This document shows, one piece after another, positions 1-8,146 of a DNA stretch of 64,000 bases. Under the pieces are notes generated by a model. It made no database searches. It had not been told where the DNA came from and was given only the letters and a program-made list of their open reading frames with translations. The first letter of the stretch is position 1, and every line of letters begins with the position of its first letter. The stretch is from Shinella zoogloeoides. GTDB lineage: Bacteria > Pseudomonadota > Alphaproteobacteria > Rhizobiales > Rhizobiaceae. The stretch is from assembly GCF_020883495.1 (NCBI RefSeq), contig NZ_CP086610.1, positions 973,501-1,037,500 of the forward strand, written 5' to 3'. The translations under genes were made by a program, and so were the position numbers.

Positions 1-878
1 GCAATCCCCGAGATGCGTTCGCGGGATGCGCCTATGCGGGCGATGACGTCCGCAAGATAGGCCTGGTCCTTCAGCGCGGCGAGCGCCGCCTGAACCGAAA
101 CCCGGGCCATGCCGAAATGATTTCGGATCTTGTCGAAAGCCTCAGCATTGCCGAGCGTGCCGATCGCATAGCCGACCCGCGCGCCGGCAAGCCCGTAGGC
201 CTTCGAGAACGTGCGCATGCGCAGTACGTTCGGCTGGCCGATGAGCGCGCTGATCGCCGGAATGGTCCCGGCCGGCGCGGTCTCGCCATAGGCCTCGTCG
301 AGAATGAGCAGCGTCGTTTCCGGCAGCGCTCGCGCGAAGGAGACGACGCTGTCGGCGTCCCACCAGCTTCCCATCGGATTGTCCGGATTGGCGAAGTAGA
401 CGAGCGGCGCATTTTCGCGGCGCACGGCGTCGAGAAGGCCGCTCAGGTCCTCCTTGTCGCCGATATAGGGCACGGTGACGAGCCGCCCGCCAAAACCGTT
501 TACATGGTAGTTGAAGGTCGGATAGCCGCCGAGCGAGGTGACGACCGGCGTGCCCGGCTCGATGATAAGCCGCGCGATCTCGCCGAGCAGCCCGTCGATG
601 CCGCCGCCGATGGCGATATTGTCGCGCGAAATGCCATGGGCGAGCGCAAGCGCCTCGCGCAGCTCGAAATTCTCCGGATCGCTGTACATCCACGTCGTTT
701 CCGCCGCCGCGCGCATTGCCTCCAGCACGGAGGGCGCGGGGCCGAAGCCGCTTTCATTCGCCCCGATGCGCGCCTTCACGGCAAGGCCGCGGTTGCGCTC
801 GATGGCCTCCGGTCCGACGAAGGGCACCGTGGAGGGCAGGGTCTGGGCGAGGGCGGTGAAACGGGAGAATGCGGACAT
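1..878 (-). CDS. PLP-dependent aminotransferase, HisC-like (3' end outside window)
   Basis: About 292 codons are visible and the C-terminus runs off the left edge. The product looks like a fold-type I aminotransferase of the histidinol-phosphate aminotransferase group. Seen: a substrate-side ANESGFGP stretch near the N-terminus, FANPDNPMG in the middle, ILDEAYGE, and the PLP-lysine motif SKAYGLAGARVGY. No signal peptide is visible, so it is probably cytosolic. The start is the ATG opening MSAFSRF; no in-frame alternative is better. It stands alone ahead of a PilZ-like gene, so the context does not give the substrate. It could be true HisC or a paralog acting on another amino acid; a complete hisC locus is not visible here. 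The family call is firm, the substrate unknown. Confidence 0.8.
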   Translation of the reverse strand, partial: MSAFSRFTALAQTLPSTVPFVGPEAIERNRGLAVKARIGANESGFGPAPSVLEAMRAAAETTWMYSDPENFELREALALAHGISRDNIAIGGGIDGLLGEIARLIIEPGTPVVTSLGGYPTFNYHVNGFGGRLVTVPYIGDKEDLSGLLDAVRRENAPLVYFANPDNPMGSWWDADSVVSFARALPETTLLILDEAYGETAPAGTIPAISALIGQPNVLRMRTFSKAYGLAGARVGYAIGTLGNAEAFDKIRNHFGMARVSVQAALAALKDQAYLADVIARIGASRERISGI

Positions 879-990
879 GGAAGCGCCTGGAAACGGGTGG
901 AACGGGAGGGAAGCGCCCGCCGGGCGAAAAATGCCCGCGGAATCGATCTTCCGCGGGCACCCTATCCAATAAAGCGGGAAGGCGAAACGT

Positions 991-1419
991 TCAGGTGACG
1001 GCCGAGCCGAGCCGGCCTTTTTCCACGCCCACCATGTAACGCCGGTCGTCCTTCTTCTGGCCGCCGTTGACGCCGCCCGTGAAGTAGTCGGAGCGCACGA
1101 TGGTATGCAGCAGTTCCTCGTCGATTTCCTTGATGAACTGTACGCCGATGCGGCTGTCGTTGCGGTAGACCTCCGCGCAGCCGATGCGCGAGGCTACGCC
1201 GACGATGGAGAGGTAATAGTGAAGCGGCAGGCCGATGGTCGTGGTGACGAAGAAACTCGCGCCGCCCCGCGAAATGTCGATGAGCTTGCAGCTCCGCATC
1301 TTGGGTGCGGCAAGGTCGAAGCCTACCGTCATCAGCATGCCCTGCCGGTTGACGGCAAAGCGTTCCCATTTACGCTCGTAAAGTCCTGCGGCGGACCGCT
1401 GGTCGGTACCGATGCTCAT
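991..1419 (-). CDS. PilZ-domain-like protein (142 aa)
   Basis: A small soluble protein with a PilZ-type pattern: an arginine-bearing segment (ERFAVNR) near residue 20 and LIDISRGGA near residue 45, fitting the (D/N)xSxxG c-di-GMP signature. A later GVQF strand is also typical. PilZ proteins bind c-di-GMP and act as effectors; the partner is unknown. The ATG at 1419 is preferred over the in-frame GTG at 1425 because GGGAG sits 7 nt upstream of the ATG. It is followed, after a 117-bp gap upstream, by a second PilZ-like gene on the same strand. The C-terminal tail is basic and glycine-rich. The PilZ call rests on short motifs only. Confidence 0.65.
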   Translation of the reverse strand: MSIGTDQRSAAGLYERKWERFAVNRQGMLMTVGFDLAAPKMRSCKLIDISRGGASFFVTTTIGLPLHYYLSIVGVASRIGCAEVYRNDSRIGVQFIKEIDEELLHTIVRSDYFTGGVNGGQKKDDRRYMVGVEKGRLGSAVT

Positions 1420-1536
1420 TGCCACACTCCCGCTTGGGACATCATGTCCGACAGATGGGCAGAGTGTCGCAGGCGAGTATTTTGTTTCGTTGAAGCAAAT
1501 TCCTAAAAGTTTAACGGGCCGGATTTTCTTGCGGCG

Positions 1537-1893
1537 TCAGGCATCCTGCGCGTCGGTCTGGCGGCCGAGCACCATGTTCAGGAAGTCCGTATCGAGGAAC
1601 ATGTTGAAGCGCACGACCATCTCTTCGCCGTCGCGCTTGAATTCCGTGCAGGGAATCTCGTCGCGCACGCCATGAATTTCCAGGTAGAAATTCTCCGGCA
1701 GCGTCAGCGTCTTGTTGATCGACAGCACCGCGCCCGCGCTCGAAATGCTGCGGATGAGGCAGGTGTAACGCTGCGCCGTGCTGAGGTGATGGCCGATCGG
1801 GGTGACGAAGCCGGGCTTGTCGATGCGATACTGAACGAAGCTGCGCTTGGGGTGGCGCAGGTGAAGCTGCTCGTGGACGGTTTCGAGGGGCAT
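1537..1893 (-). CDS. PilZ-like protein, degenerate signature (118 aa)
   Basis: A small protein of the same size class and strand as the PilZ-like gene next to it. The segment LIRSISSAGAVLSI aligns with the (D/N)xSxxG region, but the leading acidic or amide residue is replaced by Ser. The paired arginines are reduced to one (YRIDKPG). It could therefore be a PilZ fold that no longer binds c-di-GMP, or binds it weakly. The start is the ATG at 1893, preceded by a strong GGGAGG. Longer open frames through this point run into the gcdH gene in another phase and are not real. Role unknown; a tandem diverged PilZ pair is the best reading. Confidence 0.6.
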   Translation of the reverse strand: MPLETVHEQLHLRHPKRSFVQYRIDKPGFVTPIGHHLSTAQRYTCLIRSISSAGAVLSINKTLTLPENFYLEIHGVRDEIPCTEFKRDGEEMVVRFNMFLDTDFLNMVLGRQTDAQDA

Positions 1894-1952
1894 GGTTCCC
1901 TCCCGCTTCTGTTGCCGGGTTTCAACTGTATCGAAACGGGATGGATAAAACG

Positions 1953-1986
1953 TGAAAACGGCCGCTCGCATTTTAGCGAGCGGCCG
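1953..1986 (-). terminator. Rho-independent terminator of gcdH
   Basis: An 11-bp perfect GC-rich stem (1959-1969 with 1976-1986) and a 6-nt loop lie 26 bp past the gcdH stop. On the minus strand the hairpin is followed by TTTT and another T-rich stretch. Confidence 0.75.
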
Positions 1987-2012
1987 CTGGAAGCCGGGAA
2001 GGCCGGAATGGC

Positions 2013-3236
2013 TTACTGGAAGGCCTGCAGGCCCGTCTGCGCACGGCCGAGGATCAGCGCGTGGATGTCGTGCGTGCCCTCGTAGGTGTTGACCGCTTCG
2101 AGGTTCATGACGTGGCGGATGACGCCGTATTCGTCGGAAACGCCGTTGCCGCCATGCATGTCGCGCGAGACGCGGGCGATATCGAGCGCCTTGCCGCAAT
2201 TGTTGCGCTTCATCAGCGAGATGAGCTCGGCCGGGGCGCGGTGCTCGTCGAACAGGCGGCCGAGGCGCAGCGCGCCCTGCAGGCCGAGCGCGATTTCCGT
2301 CTCCATGTCGGCCAGCTTCTTCTGGATGAGCTGGGTGGCGGCCAGCGGCTTGCCGAACTGCTTGCGGTCCAGCGTGTACTGGCGTGCGGCGTGCCAGCAG
2401 AATTCGGCGGCGCCCATCGCACCCCACGCGATGCCGTAGCGGGCGCGGTTGAGGCAGCCGAACGGGCCGGCAAGGCCGGCGACTTCCGGCAGCAGGTTTT
2501 CTTCGGGAACGAAGACGTCCTGCATCATGATCATGCCGGTGACGGAGGCGCGCAGCGAGAACTTGCCCTCGATCTTCGGCGTCTCGAAGCCCTTCATGCC
2601 GCGTTCCAGCACGAAGCCCTTGATCTTGCCGTCATGCGCGTCGGACTTGGCCCAGACGACGGCGACGTCGGCGATCGGCGAATTGGTGATCCAGTTCTTG
2701 GCGCCCGAGATCAGGTAGCCGCCGTCGACCTTCTTGGCGCGGGTGATCATGGAGGAGGGGTCCGAGCCATGGTCCGGCTCGGTCAGACCGAAGCAGCCGA
2801 CCCATTCGCCGGAGGCTAGCTTGGGCAGGTACTTCTTGCGGGTCTCTTCCGTGCCGTAGGCGAAGATCGGGTGCATGACCAGCGAGGACTGCACGGACAT
2901 GGCCGAGCGGTAGCCGGAATCGACGCGCTCGACTTCGCGGGCGACGAGACCGTAGGAGACGTAGTTGGCGCCGACGCCGCCGTATTCTTCCGGCACGGTC
3001 GGGCCGAGCAGGCCGAGTTCGCCCATCTCGCTCATGATCTCGCGGTGGAAGACTTCATGGCGGTTGGCTTCGGTAACACGCGAGGCCAGCTTGTCCTGGC
3101 AATAGGCGCGGGCCGTATCGCGGATCATGCGCTCTTCGTCGGTAAGCTGATCCTCCAGGAGGAAGGGGTCGGCCCAGTCGAAGGGCGCCATCTTGGCGCG
3201 GGCCTGCTGGGGAGTGGCGCTGTGGTGCTCGCTCAT
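2013..3236 (-). CDS. gcdH: Glutaryl-CoA dehydrogenase
   Basis: A 407-residue acyl-CoA dehydrogenase, the usual length for GcdH. It oxidatively decarboxylates glutaryl-CoA to crotonyl-CoA with FAD and passes electrons to ETF, in lysine, tryptophan and glutarate breakdown. Seen: N-terminal helical region with PTVPEEYGG, the FAD-binding [17 protein letters not shown] stretch, [17 protein letters not shown], and the C-terminal [16 protein letters not shown] segment carrying the family's catalytic glutamate. The start is the ATG of [11 protein letters not shown]; the upstream in-frame extension (31 codons) lacks family similarity. It is monocistronic, with its own terminator and a 230-bp gap to the divergent esterase gene. 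Other acyl-CoA dehydrogenases are less likely given the EGTHDIH context. Confidence 0.92.
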   Translation of the reverse strand: MSEHHSATPQQARAKMAPFDWADPFLLEDQLTDEERMIRDTARAYCQDKLASRVTEANRHEVFHREIMSEMGELGLLGPTVPEEYGGVGANYVSYGLVAREVERVDSGYRSAMSVQSSLVMHPIFAYGTEETRKKYLPKLASGEWVGCFGLTEPDHGSDPSSMITRAKKVDGGYLISGAKNWITNSPIADVAVVWAKSDAHDGKIKGFVLERGMKGFETPKIEGKFSLRASVTGMIMMQDVFVPEENLLPEVAGLAGPFGCLNRARYGIAWGAMGAAEFCWHAARQYTLDRKQFGKPLAATQLIQKKLADMETEIALGLQGALRLGRLFDEHRAPAELISLMKRNNCGKALDIARVSRDMHGGNGVSDEYGVIRHVMNLEAVNTYEGTHDIHALILGRAQTGLQAFQ

Positions 3237-3466
3237 TGTTTCCGTCCTGTCGCGGGTTTGTCGTTGCAGAAGTGCTACATCAGCTTCCTGTTCTCCGAAA
3301 GGGCGGGAACGAAAGCGAGGCGCGAACACTTTGGCTATTTATGAATGCCCTCATGAGCCGGCAGAATGAGCGGCCATCGTGGGAATTCGCCCTTTTGCCT
3401 TGTTCCTGCCCTTCGCAACGCGCATGTAGCCTGACAATGAGCAATTCCGAAAAAGAGAGGCCAAGC

Positions 3467-4495
3467 ATGCGCGACCGCTTCAAGAGATCGGTCGAGCGGC
3501 TGGCGCCGACCGAAATACGGCTAGGCGACCTGCTCTGGCCCTTCCACCGCCCGCCCGAGCGCAAGGCTCCCGCCGCCCGTCGCCGCCCCGCCGGGGCGTC
3601 CCTCCTTGTCGAGGTCACGGATTTCGGCAGCAATCCCGGCGGCCTGCGCATGTTCGAGCATGTTCCGGAGGGTCTTCCCGCTGGTCGGCCGCTGGTTCTG
3701 GTGCTGCACGGCTGCCGGCAGGATGCCGAAAGCTACGACCGTGCCGCCGGCTGGGCCTCGCTTGCCGAGGAGCGCGGCTTTGCCGTCGTCTATGCCCAGC
3801 AGCGCGAGACGAACAACCCGCGCCTCTGTTTCACCTGGTTCCGCCCGAGCGAGGTGACGCGCGACCGCGGCGAGATGATGTCGATCCGCCAGATGGTGGC
3901 GCATACCGCCGGACAGGCCGGCAGCGACCCACAGCGCATCTTCATCACCGGCCTTTCCGCCGGCGGAGCCATGACCGCCGCCATGCTGGCGAACTATCCG
4001 GACCTCTTCGCCGGTGGCGCGATCATCGCCGGCCTTCCCTTCGGCGCGGCCCGTGACGCCACCCGCGCCTTCGACGCCATGGGGGAGGCCCCCGAGCGCA
4101 CCGCCCGCGAATGGTCCGATCTCGTCCGCACGGTTTCCCCCCGCATCGCCCGCAAACCGGCCATCTCGATCTGGCACGGCACGGCCGACGATACCGTTTC
4201 CCTCTCCAACGGCATCGCCCTCGTCGAGCAATGGCGCGACCTCTACCGCCTGCCGAAGGACGCCTTCGTCGAAAAGCGCATGAAGGGTCGGCGCACCCGC
4301 ATCTGGCCCGACAAGGACGGTAAACCCCTCGTCACCTTCCACGAAATCGACGGCATGGGGCATGGCACGCCGGTGCTGAGGGGCGAGGGCGGCGGTTATG
4401 CGGTGTCCACCGAGCCGTTCATGCTGGAGGCAGGGTTTTCCTCGACGCTGGAGATTGCGAAAGCCTGGGGACTGGGGCGGAAGTGGAAGCGGTGA
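3467..4495 (+). CDS. PHB-depolymerase-family esterase (LpqC-like)
   Basis: A 342-residue alpha/beta hydrolase. Seen: oxyanion region LVLVLHGCRQDAESYD, the nucleophile elbow GLSAGGAM, a catalytic Asp in WHGTADDTVS and His in DGMGHGTPV. This set matches the PHB depolymerase/esterase family, which cleaves poly(3-hydroxybutyrate) oligomers, feruloyl esters and similar substrates. There is no signal peptide; the N-terminus is Arg-rich, which suggests an intracellular enzyme. The start is the ATG at 3467 with AGAGAGG 8 nt upstream; an in-frame ATG at 3437 is an alternative. It is convergent with iolB, only 6 bp away. No phaC or phasin is nearby, so the physiological substrate is unproven. Confidence 0.8.
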   Translation: MRDRFKRSVERLAPTEIRLGDLLWPFHRPPERKAPAARRRPAGASLLVEVTDFGSNPGGLRMFEHVPEGLPAGRPLVLVLHGCRQDAESYDRAAGWASLAEERGFAVVYAQQRETNNPRLCFTWFRPSEVTRDRGEMMSIRQMVAHTAGQAGSDPQRIFITGLSAGGAMTAAMLANYPDLFAGGAIIAGLPFGAARDATRAFDAMGEAPERTAREWSDLVRTVSPRIARKPAISIWHGTADDTVSLSNGIALVEQWRDLYRLPKDAFVEKRMKGRRTRIWPDKDGKPLVTFHEIDGMGHGTPVLRGEGGGYAVSTEPFMLEAGFSSTLEIAKAWGLGRKWKR

Positions 4496-4501
4496 AGCCG
4501 C

Positions 4502-5296
4502 TTACCCCAGCAGCCACTCATGCTCCTTGGCATTGTGGAATTTCCACACCCGCTTCGGCCCCGCCATCACATTGAGATAGTAGAGGTCGTAGCCATGAAT
4601 GGTGGCACAGGGGTGATAGCCCTTCGGCACCAGCGTCACGTCGCCGTCCTCCACCGCCATTGCCTCGTCGAGTGAGCGGTCGTCCGTATAGACGCGCTGG
4701 AAGGCGAAACCCTGCGGCGGGTTGAGGCGGTGGTAATAGGTCTCCTCCAGCAGGCTTTCGTTCGGCAGGTCGTCCCGGTCGTGCTTGTGCGAGGGGTAGG
4801 AGGAGGTGTTGCCGCTCGGGGTGATCACCTCCACCACCAGCAGCGAATGGGCCGAATTGTCGTCCTCCGGCATAATGTTATGGACATGGCGGACATTCGA
4901 TCCCTTGCCGCGCGACAGTTTCGGATGCGTGCCCGGCGCAATGGCCTTCGCCCGGTAACCGCCGCCGCCGGGGGCCGAGCAGACGGCAAGTTCCAGTTCG
5001 GTTTCCGCGGTCACCGACCAGTTGGCATTGGCCGGAACATAAAGCGCGTGTGGCGCGCCCTCGAAGGGGGACATGCGTTCGCCGAGAACACCGAAATCCT
5101 CGCCGCCCGCCGTCGCCTTGCCCTTGCCGGAAATCCACACGAGGCAGACCTCGCGGCTTCCCGTTTCCGTCGCGACGATCTCGCCCGGCTTCATGCGGTG
5201 GAGATCGAAGCCGACATAGGTCCAGCCGGCGCTTTCCGGCGTCACATGGCTGACGCGGCCGTGCCTGCCTTCGGGTTTGACGAGGAGTTTCGGCAT
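4502..5296 (-). CDS. iolB: 5-deoxy-glucuronate isomerase
   Basis: IolB (264 aa) converts 5-deoxy-D-glucuronate to 2-deoxy-5-keto-D-gluconate, the step before IolC in myo-inositol breakdown. Seen: family length, a bicupin architecture with HVHNIMPED, the metal-binding SHKHDRDD stretch, EETYYHRLNPPQGFAFQRVY, and a C-terminal YHPCATIHGYDLYYLNVMAG. It is the last gene of the iol operon, 9 bp after iolE. Its AGGAGG ribosome site overlaps the iolE stop codon, suggesting translational coupling. The call is secure from sequence and gene order. Confidence 0.96.
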   Translation of the reverse strand: MPKLLVKPEGRHGRVSHVTPESAGWTYVGFDLHRMKPGEIVATETGSREVCLVWISGKGKATAGGEDFGVLGERMSPFEGAPHALYVPANANWSVTAETELELAVCSAPGGGGYRAKAIAPGTHPKLSRGKGSNVRHVHNIMPEDDNSAHSLLVVEVITPSGNTSSYPSHKHDRDDLPNESLLEETYYHRLNPPQGFAFQRVYTDDRSLDEAMAVEDGDVTLVPKGYHPCATIHGYDLYYLNVMAGPKRVWKFHNAKEHEWLLG

Positions 5297-5305
5297 GGGG
5301 ACCTC

Positions 5306-6223
5306 CTATCCTTTCGGAAAGCCTTGCGTTTCGACAGTATAACCCGCCGCTGTCATCACGCGCATCAATTCCGCATGGCCGACCTCGGCCATCTTCTGCG
5401 GCGGGGCCTTGCGCGGATCCTGCTCGGCCTCCACGACGAACCAGCCCTCGTAGCCGTAATCCGCGAAGCGCTGCACGATGGCGCCGAAATCCAGCGAGCC
5501 GTCGCCCGGCACGGTGAAGGCGCCGAGCGCCACGGCGTCGAGGAAGGATTGCCGGCTGCGGTCGAGGCCGTCGACCACGGTGCGGCGGATGTCCTTCACA
5601 TGCACATGGTTGATGCGGGCATGGTGGTTGTCGATGGCGCGCAGCACGTCGCCGCCGGCAAAGGCGAGGTGCCCGGCATCGAGCAGCAGCGGAATGCCTT
5701 CGCCCGAGGCCTTCATGAAGGCGTCCAGCTCCGGCTCGGTCTCCACCACGGCGGCCATGTGGTGGTGATAGGAGAGGGGCATGCCCTGTTCGGCGCACCA
5801 TTCGCCGAATTCCGTCAGCGTCCGGCCATAGGCCTTCATCTCGTCGTCGGAAAGGCGCGGCTTGGTGGCGAGCGGTTTTGCGCGGTCGCCCTGGATGGAC
5901 CGGCCGACCTCGCCATAGACAATGCAGGGCGCATCGACGGCCTTGAAGAGTTCGATCATCGGCGCGATGCGGTCCTTGTTGGCCGCAAGCTCCTCGTTCA
6001 CCAGCGTACCGGAGAACCAGCCGCCGCACAGCGTCACGTCAGCCGCGCGCAGGAACGGCAGCATCTCCTCAGGGGTGCCCGGGAAGCGGCGGCCCTGTTC
6101 CATGCCGGTAAAGCCCGCGCTGCGCGACTGGCGAAGGCACTCCTCGAGCGAGACGTCGTCGCTGAGTTCGGGAAGGTCGTCGTTCCACCAGGCGATGGGC
6201 GACATGCCGAGTTTGGCTTTCAT
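5306..6223 (-). CDS. iolE: Myo-inosose-2 dehydratase
   Basis: IolE (305 aa) dehydrates 2-keto-myo-inositol (scyllo-inosose) to 3D-(3,5/4)-trihydroxycyclohexane-1,2-dione. It is a xylose-isomerase-like TIM barrel. Seen: GMSPIAWWNDDLPELS at the N-terminus, GWFSGTLV, LSYHHHMAAVVETEPE, LLLDAGHLAFAGGD and INHVHVKDIR, which carry the metal-binding Glu, Asp and His residues of the family. AAGGAG precedes the ATG. It lies between iolD (48 bp upstream) and iolB (9 bp downstream). Length and motifs are standard. Confidence 0.95.
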   Translation of the reverse strand: MKAKLGMSPIAWWNDDLPELSDDVSLEECLRQSRSAGFTGMEQGRRFPGTPEEMLPFLRAADVTLCGGWFSGTLVNEELAANKDRIAPMIELFKAVDAPCIVYGEVGRSIQGDRAKPLATKPRLSDDEMKAYGRTLTEFGEWCAEQGMPLSYHHHMAAVVETEPELDAFMKASGEGIPLLLDAGHLAFAGGDVLRAIDNHHARINHVHVKDIRRTVVDGLDRSRQSFLDAVALGAFTVPGDGSLDFGAIVQRFADYGYEGWFVVEAEQDPRKAPPQKMAEVGHAELMRVMTAAGYTVETQGFPKG

Positions 6224-6271
6224 CTGGGTCTCCTTGGGAAGGCGCTCGCCTTCCGATACGATTATCGGTCC

Positions 6272-8122
6272 TTAGCCGAGGCTCTGCGCCGAGCGTGCCT
6301 TCACATAGGCCTCGCGCGCCTTGTTGACCTCGGCGCGCGGGCTGACCTCCGGCACGGCGACGTCCCACCAGTGGCCGCCCTCCTGCGTGGTGACCAGCGG
6401 GTCGGTGTCGATGACGATGACCGAGGTGCGGTCGTTGCCCTTACTTTGCTGGATCGCCGTTTCGAGATCCGCAATGGAGGAGACCTTGACGGCGACGGCC
6501 CCCATGCTTTCGGCATGCGCCCGGAAATCGATATCCGGCATGGCCTCGATCATCGCGTCCTTGAGCAGGTTGTTGAAGTTCGCGCCGCCGGTGCCCATCT
6601 GCAGGCGGTTGATGCAACCGTAGCCACGATTGTCGAGCACGACGACGGTGAGCTTCCTGCCCAGCATGATCGAGGTCGAAAGCTCGGAATTCATCATCAT
6701 GTAGGAGCCGTCGCCGACCATGACGACGACATCCGCCTCCGGCCGCGCCAGCTTGACGCCGAGCGCCCCGGCGATCTCGTAGCCCATGCAGGAAAAGCCG
6801 TATTCCATGTGGTAGCCGCCCGGCTTGCGGGCCTGCCAAAGCTTGTGCAATTCGCCCGGAAGCCCGCCGGCTGCGCAGACGAGCACGGAATTCTCACCGC
6901 CAATGGTGCGCTGAACCGCGCCGATGACCTGCGCATCGGAGGGAAGGGCGGCATTTGTGGGCGCGGTCGCGCTGTTCGCCGCCGCCATCCACGCCGTCTT
7001 GCGGGCCTTGGCCGCAGCCTCCATCGAGGCGGGGGCCTTCCAGCCGCCGAGCGCTTCGGAAAGCAGCGTCAGGGCCTCGCGGGCATCGGCGACGAGCGGC
7101 TGGCTGTCGTGTTTCGCCGCGTCGAAGGCCACCGTGTTGAGGCCGATCATCTTCAGTCCGTCATGCTTGAAGAGCGCCCAGGAGCCGGTGGTGAAATCCT
7201 GCATGCGTGTGCCGACGGCGAGGATGACATCCGCTTCCTCGGCAAAGGCATTGGCGGCCGAGGTGCCGGTAACGCCGATGGAGCCCATGCAGAGCGGATG
7301 GTCGTCCGGCAGCGCCGACTTGCCGGCCTGCGTGACGGCGACCGGAATGCCATGCAGGCCGGCAAAGGCCTTCAGCTCGGCGGTCGCCTGCGAATAGAGC
7401 ACGCCGCCGCCGGCGATGATCAGCGGCTTTTCTGCCTTGCGCAGCGTCTCGATGGCGGCGGCAAGCTCGCCGCTGTCCGGGCGCGGGCGGCGCTGCGTCC
7501 AGACCTTCTCCGCAAAGAGGCTCGCCGGATAGTCATAGGCCTCGGCCTGCACATCCTGGCAGAGCGAAAGCGTCACCGGGCCGCAGTCGACGGGATCGGT
7601 CAGCACCTGCATGGCGCGTTTCAGCGCCGGGATGATCTGCTCGGGACGGGTGATGCGGTCGAAATAGCGTGAGACGCAGCGGAAGGCGTCGTTGACGGAA
7701 ACGGTGCCGTCGCCGAAATCCTCGATCTGCTGGAGGACCGGGTCGGGAATGCGGTTGGCGAAGACATCGCCGGGCAGGAACAGGACGGGCAGGCGATTGA
7801 CATGCGCGACGCCCGCCGCCGTCACCATGTTGAGCGCGCCGGGGCCGATGGAGGTCGTGCAGGCCATGACGCGCTGGCGAAAACTCGCCTTGGCGAAGGC
7901 GATGGCGGCATGGGCCATGCCCTGTTCGTTATGGGCGCGCAGCGTCGGCAGCTCCCCGCGCACCTGATAGAGTGCCTCGCCCATGCCCGCGACGTTGCCA
8001 TGGCCGAAAATGGCCCAGACACCCGCGAAGATCGGCACCTTCCTGCCGTCCACGACGGTCATCTGCGCCTTCAGGAAATGCGCGACGGCCTGCGCCATCG
8101 TCAGCCGGATCGTCTTGCCCAT
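6272..8122 (-). CDS. iolD: 3D-(3,5/4)-trihydroxycyclohexane-1,2-dione hydrolase
   Basis: A 616-residue ThDP-dependent enzyme that opens the inositol ring to give 5-deoxy-glucuronate. Seen: the N-terminal ThDP pyrimidine-binding domain (GNVAGMGEAL, HNEQGMAHAAIAFAK), a central domain, and the C-terminal ThDP-binding motif starting at VGDGSYMMMN and ending at VLDNRGYGCINRLQ. The length is typical for IolD and longer than acetolactate synthases. The start has GGGAGG 6 nt upstream. It follows iolC by 24 bp in the same operon. Confusion with acetohydroxyacid synthase is excluded by gene order and the TTSIGPGALNM region. Confidence 0.96.
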   Translation of the reverse strand: MGKTIRLTMAQAVAHFLKAQMTVVDGRKVPIFAGVWAIFGHGNVAGMGEALYQVRGELPTLRAHNEQGMAHAAIAFAKASFRQRVMACTTSIGPGALNMVTAAGVAHVNRLPVLFLPGDVFANRIPDPVLQQIEDFGDGTVSVNDAFRCVSRYFDRITRPEQIIPALKRAMQVLTDPVDCGPVTLSLCQDVQAEAYDYPASLFAEKVWTQRRPRPDSGELAAAIETLRKAEKPLIIAGGGVLYSQATAELKAFAGLHGIPVAVTQAGKSALPDDHPLCMGSIGVTGTSAANAFAEEADVILAVGTRMQDFTTGSWALFKHDGLKMIGLNTVAFDAAKHDSQPLVADAREALTLLSEALGGWKAPASMEAAAKARKTAWMAAANSATAPTNAALPSDAQVIGAVQRTIGGENSVLVCAAGGLPGELHKLWQARKPGGYHMEYGFSCMGYEIAGALGVKLARPEADVVVMVGDGSYMMMNSELSTSIMLGRKLTVVVLDNRGYGCINRLQMGTGGANFNNLLKDAMIEAMPDIDFRAHAESMGAVAVKVSSIADLETAIQQSKGNDRTSVIVIDTDPLVTTQEGGHWWDVAVPEVSPRAEVNKAREAYVKARSAQSLG

Positions 8123-8146
8123 CGTCTTCCTCCCAAATGTCTTTCT

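Noticed and set aside
4730..7672. A 980-residue open frame on the plus strand opposite the iol genes
   Set aside because: It spans three well-recognised genes on the other strand, so it is an antisense artefact of high GC.
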